Assembly: GCF_037190085.1 (NCBI RefSeq)
Contig: NZ_JBBCJO010000005.1
Location: 984,041 to 1,048,040, forward strand
Direction: 5' to 3'
Source: Gemmatimonas aurantiaca
GTDB taxonomy: Bacteria; Gemmatimonadota; Gemmatimonadetes; Gemmatimonadales; Gemmatimonadaceae
DNA length: 64,000 nt
Part shown: positions 57,493 to 64,000 of the stretch, piece after piece
How positions within the stretch are numbered: the first letter of the stretch is position 1
Layout of the letters: each line of letters begins with the position of its first letter
Notes under the pieces: model-generated
Seen by the model: only the letters and a program-made list of their open reading frames with translations
Told to the model about the DNA's origin: nothing
Databases searched by the model: none
Made by a program: the position numbers and the translations under genes

Positions 57493-57867
57493 CTACTTGC
57501 GACGTTCGCCGGTGAACGTCGCGCCGCCCTGACCGGCAAAGTCCACGTCACCCTTCACATGATCGTCGTCGATGATCGTGCCGGTGAACGTGAGTGTGGT
57601 GCCGCCGCTGGTGTTCACGGCAAACGTGAAGCTTTTATCCTTCACGGTGCCCTTGAACGGCAACGCGCCCATGCGCGACGATTCGTACGTGCCGCTGATG
57701 GAATCGCCCTGCTGCTTCATGGTGACCGTGGGCGTGCCCGTGCCGTTCTCGGTGGTCACGGCGTAGGTCCATGTGCCGGTGAGGTTGGTGGCGAGCACCA
57801 TCGCCGACGCAACCGTCGCCGAAATCGTGAGTGACGTGACGACGAACGCGGAACGTGAAAAGTTCAT
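57493..57867 (-). CDS. small exported beta-rich protein, unknown
   Basis: 124 residues with a signal-like N-terminus (VVTSLTISATVASAMVLATN). The mature part alternates short strands with Gly/Thr-rich turns (LTGTWTYAVTTENGTGTPTVTM, GDSISGTYESSRMG, GTIIDDDHVKGDVDF), resembling small lipocalin-like or DUF-type secreted proteins seen in Gemmatimonadota and Bacteroidota. No catalytic motif. Function unknown. Confidence 0.75.
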   Translation of the reverse strand: MNFSRSAFVVTSLTISATVASAMVLATNLTGTWTYAVTTENGTGTPTVTMKQQGDSISGTYESSRMGALPFKGTVKDKSFTFAVNTSGGTTLTFTGTIIDDDHVKGDVDFAGQGGATFTGERRK

Positions 57868-57933
57868 GAGAAGTGGTGAGGGGAGTACGATGTGAGTACC
57901 ATGTGAGTACGGCCGATGCGTGACAGGTGGCGA

Positions 57934-59844
57934 TCAGCGCCGCAATCCCGTCCCGAATGCCGCCACGCCCGGAATCGTGATCGGCAGCTGTCCGGTGATC
58001 GGGGTCTTGCCGAGCAGCGCCTGTCCCGCGGCGCGCTGCGACATGGTCCAGGGGCTCCAGGCGATGAGATGCACGTCGGTCAGCGGCAACCCCTGTGCGA
58101 GGTACGGGTTGTTGAAACTCACCAGCACCACACGTGTGCTCGCGGCCTTGAGTCCGTTGAGCAACTCCGGAAGCCCCGCAGTGGGTTTCATGTTGGCGGT
58201 GTTCGTGGCCGCGCCGATGTAACTCGACACGATCACCATGTCCGCACCCCGGGCGATCGCCAGCGCGTTCTCGACGGACGCCGGCAGAATGGTCGGATCG
58301 GGGCTCACCCGATACCCCCCGGTGTTGCCCGCGGCCGCACCGGCCGTGGCCTCGGCCACCACTTCGGGCGTGAGTGTGAGTGAAAGCAGCTGCGGGTACT
58401 GCGCCCGCAACTCGGCGTCGAGTCCACGTCCGGCCGCGATGTCCACCCGCGACGAGACCGTGATGCTCACCACCCGCGCGGTGCGCGGCATCCTGAACGG
58501 CACCAGTGACAGCGAGTCGCGCACCAGCGTGATGGATTTCTGTGCGGCCATCCGCGCCGGCTCGAGATTGGCCTGTGTGCCGACGTGCGCGCGGATGCCT
58601 TCCACCGACACGAGGCGCTCGCGATGCAGACCGAATTCGTGCTTGGCCATCAGCAGCTTGCGCACCGACTGGTTCAGACGGGCTTCGGTGACGCGTCCCG
58701 ACGCAACCGCGTCCACGACGGCCTGAATGGATGCACGGGCGTCGGTGGGCATGAGCAGCACGTCGTTGCCCGCCTCCACGGCGCGCAGCGTGGCTTCCTG
58801 CATCGTGAGGCTGCCCATCACACCGTTCATGTCGAGCGCATCGGTGACCAGCAGTCCTTCGAAGTGCATGTCACGCCGCAGCAGATCGACCATCACGGCG
58901 CGACTGAGCGTGGCCGCGGTGTGCGTGGAGTCGAGCGCGGGCAGATCACCATGGAAGGTCATCATGCCGCGCAGACCCGCGTCGATGGCCGCCCGGAAAG
59001 GACGCAGCTCCACGCTGTCGAGACGTGCACGCGACACATTCACGCGCGACAGTTCGAGGTGCGAATTCTGCTCCGTGTCGCCGTGACCGGGAAAATGTTT
59101 GCCCGTGGCGAGCATCCCGTTCTCCTGCAGACCGCGCACCAGCGCCGCTCCCAGGCGCGCGACCAGCGCGGGATCTTCGCCGAACGACCGTCCACTGATG
59201 ACGGGGTTCTTCGGATTGTTGTTGACGTCGAGCACCGGCGCGAACGCCATGTGGATGCCCATGGCACGACCTTCCACGGCCGTCACGCGTCCCATCTCGT
59301 AAGCCAGCTTCTCGTCGCGGGTGGCGCCGATGCCCATCTGATACGGGAAGGACGTGGCGCCGCCCAGTTCGATGGCATTGGGCAGGAACCATCCGCCACG
59401 CGCCCGGAACGCCGCGCCGGTTTCGAGATCCGCCCCCACCAGCAGCGGCAGCTTCGCCGCGCGCTGCAGGGCATTCACCTTGAGCACGATGTCGGCCGGT
59501 CCGCCCACCGAGATGATGATGCCGCCGAGTTCGAGCTCCCGCACCTGTCGTTCGATGGCGACATAGGCCGGCGCATCGACGGGGGTGTAGTCGCCGAGTG
59601 CCCACACCCACACCATCTGGGCCGCCTTCTGCCGCACCGAGAGCGTGGCGAGCACGGAGTCGGCCCAGCGTCCGTCCTCGCGCTGACTGGCCGCGGTGGG
59701 ACGCGCCACCGACGCGGGCACGGGTTCGGCGATCGGACCCATGGATCCCGACGCACTCGAGGACGTCGTACCACCCGTCGCGCAGGCCGTGGCATGGCTC
59801 GCGAGCAGCAGCGCGGACACGGAAACCGACCAGCGTCGCTTCAT
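57934..59844 (-). CDS. GH3 beta-N-acetylhexosaminidase (NagZ-like) lipoprotein
   Basis: 636 residues from ATG 59844, directly before KRRWSVSVSALLLASHATAC, a lipobox. The catalytic domain shows KHFPGHGDTEQNSH (NagZ Asp-His loop), ALDSTHTAATLS and LLVTDALDMNGVMG (nucleophile Asp). A second GH3 C-terminal domain follows. NagZ-type enzymes remove N-acetylglucosamine from peptidoglycan or chitin fragments. The lipoprotein location suggests extracytoplasmic wall recycling or scavenging. The start ATG at 59892 would give an N-terminal extension without a signal. Confidence 0.92.
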   Translation of the reverse strand: MKRRWSVSVSALLLASHATACATGGTTSSSASGSMGPIAEPVPASVARPTAASQREDGRWADSVLATLSVRQKAAQMVWVWALGDYTPVDAPAYVAIERQVRELELGGIIISVGGPADIVLKVNALQRAAKLPLLVGADLETGAAFRARGGWFLPNAIELGGATSFPYQMGIGATRDEKLAYEMGRVTAVEGRAMGIHMAFAPVLDVNNNPKNPVISGRSFGEDPALVARLGAALVRGLQENGMLATGKHFPGHGDTEQNSHLELSRVNVSRARLDSVELRPFRAAIDAGLRGMMTFHGDLPALDSTHTAATLSRAVMVDLLRRDMHFEGLLVTDALDMNGVMGSLTMQEATLRAVEAGNDVLLMPTDARASIQAVVDAVASGRVTEARLNQSVRKLLMAKHEFGLHRERLVSVEGIRAHVGTQANLEPARMAAQKSITLVRDSLSLVPFRMPRTARVVSITVSSRVDIAAGRGLDAELRAQYPQLLSLTLTPEVVAEATAGAAAGNTGGYRVSPDPTILPASVENALAIARGADMVIVSSYIGAATNTANMKPTAGLPELLNGLKAASTRVVLVSFNNPYLAQGLPLTDVHLIAWSPWTMSQRAAGQALLGKTPITGQLPITIPGVAAFGTGLRR

Positions 59845-59920
59845 GGGAAATTTCCGGCGTGTGAATGAGCGTGTGAATGCGATGAATGACATGACAGGCG
59901 AGACGAAGGGCTCGATGTGG

Positions 59921-61819
59921 CTACTGGATAGCGCGCTGCAGTGCGGGCAGCCCGCCCACGATGGGCAGCGAAAGCGCACTGCCATCGAGATCGAGCGTGA
60001 GCACCGTGCCCGGCGAGGGCCAGAGCGTGAAGTCGCGATCGCTGGACATGATCATGAGTCCGATGCGCTTGCCGGCCGGTACGATCTGATCGTCGGGTTC
60101 GAGATCGAACGACACGGTCACGAATTCGCCGGGCTTCAGTGGTTCGGACACCCGCAACGACTTTGCGTTCTGCGGATCGGCCCAGCCACGGGTGATGATC
60201 CCCGCATTGCCGTTGTTCGCCGCCGCACCGGCATTGGCGCCACCGGGCGGCGCGGGCCAGGGCAGTTCCACCAGCCACACCGACAGATTCGCGGCCGGTT
60301 TGCTGGACGACAATCGCAGCGTCACGCGAGCCGTGCCCGAGATATGCACAGGCTGCGTGAGGGTCGGCGTGGCGAACATCAGCCGATTGGGTGACGACGC
60401 CGCGGCGGCAAGCACGGCGCCGCTCTTGTCCACATCATCGGTGATCGTTTCCCGTCCCTGCCCACCCAGTGCGGTGAAAGCCAGGACCCCAACGGCACGT
60501 CCACCATTCCCCGGATACAACATCACCGGTGCGGCGGCCGGATTGGGATAGTCATCATACGGTGTGGGCGTCTGCCGATTGGCGCCTTCCCGCACCACAA
60601 ACGCGCGCGGATCCTTTTCCACCCCGTTCTGCACACCGAGCAGGTACCGCGTGAACCAGCGGTTCATCATGGCCATCGGCGGCTCGCCGCCATGTCCGCC
60701 CTGATGGAAGTACATCTGCACCGGTACGTGATTGGCGCGGACGGCTTCGGCCATGAGCACCGTGTGCGACGGCATCACGTTCCAGTCGTTGAAGCCGTGG
60801 GCAGTCAACATCGCGGCGCGGATGCCTTTGGCCTGCGACAGATAGTCGCGGTTGATCCAGAAGTCGCTCAGGTCCCCGGTGCGGCGATCGATGCCTTTCC
60901 GCAGCACCGCGTCCCGCACCCGCTCGTTGCAGATGGCGCGCGTGGCCGGATTGCCACTCTGGACGTAGTCGTACAACACGTCCACGTCCTCGCCCTGATA
61001 ACCGCCCGGCGCACGCACCAGGCCGTTGGAGCGGTAATAGCGATAGTAGGAATTGTTGGGGGAGACGGGGATGATGGCTTCGAGACCGGCCACGCCCGTG
61101 GTGGCCACCGCCACCGGCAGCGTGCCATTGAAGGAGGTCCCGATCATCCCCACCTTGCCCGTGGACCAGGTGGCGACCACCTGTTCCTGGCCGTCGACGG
61201 TGGTGTACCCCTTCGCACGACCGTTCAGCCAATCCACCACGGCCTTGGGCGCCAGCGATTCGTTCATGCCCCCGATGGTGACACATCCCTGGCTCAGCCC
61301 GGTCCCCGGGGACTCCGAGTGCACGACCGCGAACCCACGCGGGACCCAGGTGCGCACCTGCGAGGCGGAGATGCGGGTCCGGTTGGGATTGAATGGCACG
61401 CCCTTGCCCAGATTCCGCGGCGGAGGGTCGTCGCCCAGTTCCTGCTTCACGGGCCAGAAGACGTCGTCATTGCCCAGGGTCCCCGCGAAGTAGGGACTGG
61501 TCTCGTAGACCACCGGCACCTGGAGGCCGCTGGTGGTGGCGCCGGGTCGGGTCACGTCCACATGGACACGGTCGGGTTTGCCGTCGAAGTCCGAATCGAA
61601 CTCCGTCTCCACCCAGAGGTGCTCGCGCACCCAGAGGGTCGTGTCGGCAAACGCCGGTGTGATCTGCGACTGCCCCTCGGCGATGGTGTACTGGGGCGGC
61701 AGTGCCGGGTAGGTGGTGGGATTTGCCCGTCCCGAGGGACCAGAGGGTCCGGGCGCGGGGCCTCCCGCGGGCCGGCAGGCGGCCAGGAGGGCGAGCAGTG
61801 ACAGGGTGAACATGCGCAT
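59921..61819 (-). CDS. CocE/NonD family hydrolase lipoprotein (X-Pro dipeptidyl-peptidase-like)
   Basis: 632 residues from ATG 61819, followed by a lipobox (LSLLALLAAC). The core has GKPDRVHVDVTRP, AVVHSESPGTGLSQGC, GMIGTSFNGTLPVAVA (nucleophile Ser), TAHGFNDWNVMPSH (Asp) and YFHQGGHGG (His). The C-terminal domain is jelly-roll. A PAC-type family member related to S15 Xaa-Pro dipeptidyl-peptidase. It ends 76 bases from the NagZ-like gene start on the same strand, so possibly cotranscribed. Confidence 0.9.
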   Translation of the reverse strand: MRMFTLSLLALLAACRPAGGPAPGPSGPSGRANPTTYPALPPQYTIAEGQSQITPAFADTTLWVREHLWVETEFDSDFDGKPDRVHVDVTRPGATTSGLQVPVVYETSPYFAGTLGNDDVFWPVKQELGDDPPPRNLGKGVPFNPNRTRISASQVRTWVPRGFAVVHSESPGTGLSQGCVTIGGMNESLAPKAVVDWLNGRAKGYTTVDGQEQVVATWSTGKVGMIGTSFNGTLPVAVATTGVAGLEAIIPVSPNNSYYRYYRSNGLVRAPGGYQGEDVDVLYDYVQSGNPATRAICNERVRDAVLRKGIDRRTGDLSDFWINRDYLSQAKGIRAAMLTAHGFNDWNVMPSHTVLMAEAVRANHVPVQMYFHQGGHGGEPPMAMMNRWFTRYLLGVQNGVEKDPRAFVVREGANRQTPTPYDDYPNPAAAPVMLYPGNGGRAVGVLAFTALGGQGRETITDDVDKSGAVLAAAASSPNRLMFATPTLTQPVHISGTARVTLRLSSSKPAANLSVWLVELPWPAPPGGANAGAAANNGNAGIITRGWADPQNAKSLRVSEPLKPGEFVTVSFDLEPDDQIVPAGKRIGLMIMSSDRDFTLWPSPGTVLTLDLDGSALSLPIVGGLPALQRAIQ

Positions 61820-62013
61820 GCGCTGGAAGCTGCGGCGGAATCCGGGAGGGGACAAGCGCGCCGGGATCCGTATGGGATCCTGTACGGGAGGCGGAAAACA
61901 CTGGCATCAGCCTGCTTTATCGGTGATCTTCCCCAGGCTGCCCCCCAATCGGCGCCCTGCGTGGGCCCCGGCGGGGGCCTCGGACGACACAATTCCCCTC
62001 CACGGAACTCTAC

Positions 62014-64000
62014 GTGCTCGAGCAGTACGCCCTCATTCTCGCGCTCGTCTGCGCCGGCATTGCCATTGTGTATGGCATCGTGTCCGCGCGGTGGATCATT
62101 GCCCAACCCGCAGGCAATGAACGCATGCAGCAGATCGCCGGCGCGATCCAGGAAGGCGCTGACGCCTACCTGAAGCGTCAGTACCGCACCATCGCCATTG
62201 TCGGTGTGGTGCTCTTCCTCGCCGTGGGCCTCGGCCTCGGCAGCTGGATGACCGCGATCGGCTTCGCGATCGGCGCGATCCTCTCGGGTGTGGCCGGTTT
62301 CATCGGCATGTTCGTCTCGGTGCGCGCGAATTCGCGCACGGCGCAGGCGGCCACGAGTGGTCTGAACGCGGCGCTCAACATCAGCTTCAAGGGCGGCGCC
62401 ATCACCGGCATGCTGGTCGTCGGACTCGGCCTGCTGGGCGTGGCCGGCTTCTACCTGGTGGTGATCGGCAATGGCAGCGGGGAAGACGCGATCAAGCACG
62501 CGCTCGAGCCGATGGTCGGTCTCGCGTTCGGCTCGTCGCTCATCTCCATCTTCGCGCGTCTGGGCGGCGGCATCTTCACGAAGGGCGCCGACGTCGGCGC
62601 CGACCTCGTGGGCAAGGTCGAAGCCGGCATTCCCGAGGACGATCCGCGCAACCCCGCCGTGATCGCCGACAACGTCGGTGACAACGTGGGTGACTGCGCC
62701 GGCATGGCGGCCGACCTGTTCGAGACGTACGCCGTGACCGTGATCGCCGCGATGCTGGTGGCCGGTCTCAGCTTCTCCACCTACGGCAACACCGGTGTGC
62801 TCTATCCGCTGGTGCTGGGCGCGGTGTCCATTCCCGCGTCCATCGTCGGCACGTTCTTCGTGCGTGTCTCGCCGGGTGGGAAAATCATGTCGGCGCTGTA
62901 TCGCGGTCTGATCGTGTCGGGCGTGCTGGCGGCGATCGCGTTCTTCGCCGTGACGTCGATCATGTTCCCCGCCGATCAGTCCACACCGCTGTTCGTTTGC
63001 GCCATGATCGGCCTCGCGCTCACCGCGGCGCTGGTGGTGATCACCGAGTACTACACGGCCACCGAATACGGCCCCGTGCAGCAGATCGCCAAGGCATCGG
63101 AAACGGGTCACGGCACCAACGTGATCGCCGGTCTCGCGGTGTCGATGCGTTCCACCGCCGCCCCGGTGCTCGTGGTGGCGGCGGCCATCTACGGCTGCTA
63201 TCAGATCGCGGGCCTGTACGGCGTGGCCATTGCCGCCACGTCCATGCTGTCCATGGCCGGCATGATCGTCGCGCTCGACGCGTACGGCCCCATCACCGAC
63301 AACGCCGGTGGCATCGCCGAGATGAGCCACCTGGGTCCGGACATCCGCAAGATCACCGACGCGCTCGACGCGGTGGGCAACACCACCAAGGCCGTCACCA
63401 AGGGCTTCGCCATCGGCTCCGCGGTCATCGCCGCGGTCGCCCTGTTCGCGAGCTACATCGAGATCTCGGTCGGTGAGCTCGTGCCGTTCGAGCAGATCCG
63501 GGCGGCGATCCAGGAACCGGCGGGCATCTTCGCCCTGCCCGAGGCCCAGATCAACGTCGCCGACCCGCAGGTGTTCATCGGTCTGCTGATCGGCGGCTCG
63601 ATCGCCTTCCTCTTCTCGGCGCTCGCGATCCGGGCGGTGAGCCGCACGGCGGCGACCGTCGTGCAGGAGGTGCGCAAGCAGTTCGCCGACGGCGGGATCA
63701 TGGCCGGGACCAAGAAGCCCGACTACGGCCCGGTCATCGACATCTGCACCGCGGCGTCGCTGCGGGAGCTCGCCACCCCGGCGCTGCTCGCCGTCCTCAC
63801 GCCGCTGATCATCGGCTTCGGCATCGGCTACATGGCCCTCGGCGCGTTCCTCGCCGCGGTCATCCTCACCGGGCAGCTCATGGCCAACTACCTGAGCAAC
63901 GCCGGTGGTGCGTGGGACAACGCGAAGAAGTACATCGAGGACGGCCACGAGGGCGGCAAGGGCTCGGAGGCCCACAAGGCCGCGGTCATCGGCGACACCG
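62014..64000 (+). CDS. hppA: membrane-bound H+-translocating pyrophosphatase (partial, K+-independent)
   Basis: 662 complete codons, truncated by the window end. GTG 62014 is the likely start, with CGGAA about 6 bases before it. Many transmembrane helices and the pyrophosphate-binding DVGADLVGKVE and DNVGDNVGDCAGMAADLFE motifs identify it. GNTTKAVTKG has Lys at residue 459 and Thr at 462, matching the K+-independent, H+-pumping class (Lys460/Thr463 in family numbering). It couples pyrophosphate hydrolysis to proton pumping across the membrane. The 3' part shows different codon use from about 63410 on. Confidence 0.96.
   Translation, partial: MLEQYALILALVCAGIAIVYGIVSARWIIAQPAGNERMQQIAGAIQEGADAYLKRQYRTIAIVGVVLFLAVGLGLGSWMTAIGFAIGAILSGVAGFIGMFVSVRANSRTAQAATSGLNAALNISFKGGAITGMLVVGLGLLGVAGFYLVVIGNGSGEDAIKHALEPMVGLAFGSSLISIFARLGGGIFTKGADVGADLVGKVEAGIPEDDPRNPAVIADNVGDNVGDCAGMAADLFETYAVTVIAAMLVAGLSFSTYGNTGVLYPLVLGAVSIPASIVGTFFVRVSPGGKIMSALYRGLIVSGVLAAIAFFAVTSIMFPADQSTPLFVCAMIGLALTAALVVITEYYTATEYGPVQQIAKASETGHGTNVIAGLAVSMRSTAAPVLVVAAAIYGCYQIAGLYGVAIAATSMLSMAGMIVALDAYGPITDNAGGIAEMSHLGPDIRKITDALDAVGNTTKAVTKGFAIGSAVIAAVALFASYIEISVGELVPFEQIRAAIQEPAGIFALPEAQINVADPQVFIGLLIGGSIAFLFSALAIRAVSRTAATVVQEVRKQFADGGIMAGTKKPDYGPVIDICTAASLRELATPALLAVLTPLIIGFGIGYMALGAFLAAVILTGQLMANYLSNAGGAWDNAKKYIEDGHEGGKGSEAHKAAVIGDT

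Noticed and set aside
61552..63975. Over 800-codon open frame on the minus strand opposite hppA
   Set aside because: It is composed of His/Arg/Glu/Asp-rich unlikely protein and is fully antisense to the conserved pyrophosphatase; a by-product of codon bias.

Overview
High-G+C bacterial chromosome segment (64 kb). Gene content resembles a Gemmatimonadota-type organism: many exported or lipoprotein peptidases (S9, M28, M20, S41), PD40/TolB-like propellers, CocE/NonD hydrolases, Big_2-domain surface proteins, GMC oxidoreductase with a gluconate-dehydrogenase-type small subunit, and a K+-independent membrane pyrophosphatase. This lineage call is inferred from gene families; no rRNA is present. 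Lipoboxes, an OmpA-type protein and a PagL-like lipid A deacylase point to a Gram-negative envelope. No tRNA, rRNA, CRISPR, transposase or phage gene was found. No stretch longer than about 260 bases lacks a gene.

Layout. 1-2390: the possible tail of an upstream gene, then a lipoprotein with one Ig-like domain and 14 propeller repeats. 2391-7459: DinB-like protein, 3-keto-disaccharide hydrolase (DUF1080), sugar/nucleoside MFS permease, CutC and a GH20 hexosaminidase. 7491-18806 (minus): a tightly packed, often overlapping operon of FAD oxidoreductase, GNAT, sugar-phosphate-isomerase-like protein, GMC oxidoreductase plus small subunit, amidohydrolase, M20 peptidase, MBL hydrolase and Gfo/Idh oxidoreductase, headed by an S41 peptidase. 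Together with the plus-strand genes this looks like an oxidative 3-keto-glycoside catabolic island. 18893-33741: a small helical protein, two S9 peptidases, a PagL-like deacylase, an M28 peptidase, a HEAT-cyclophilin fusion, a propeller-GGT fusion and a conserved lipoprotein. 33767-39601: CocE/NonD hydrolase, endonuclease/exonuclease/phosphatase protein, a small membrane protein, two VOC proteins and a MATE exporter.

39659-46151 (minus): paaG-paaH-paaI-paaJ-paaY-paaZ, the part of phenylacetate catabolism after epoxidation. The CoA ligase and epoxidase genes are not in the window. Divergent from it is a fused alpha-beta E1 2-oxoacid dehydrogenase (46367-48502), followed by a strong terminator. 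48759-50354: OmpA-family protein with two Ig-like domains, closed by a second strong terminator. 50589-51080 (minus): a low-G+C orphan resembling a polymorphic-toxin tip domain. 51264-57867: Ser/Thr kinase, crotonase plus alpha/beta hydrolase pair, sugar O-methyltransferase-like protein, zinc-ribbon membrane protein and a small exported protein. 57934-61819 (minus): NagZ-like GH3 and a second CocE/NonD lipoprotein. 62014-64000: hppA, cut by the window end.

Three convergent junctions carry long imperfect palindromes: two belong to one family (2278-2390 and 30092-30216), and one is of a different kind (23026-23141). The most notable points are the keto-glycoside island, the propeller-GGT fusion, the orphan toxin-like gene and the palindromic repeats.
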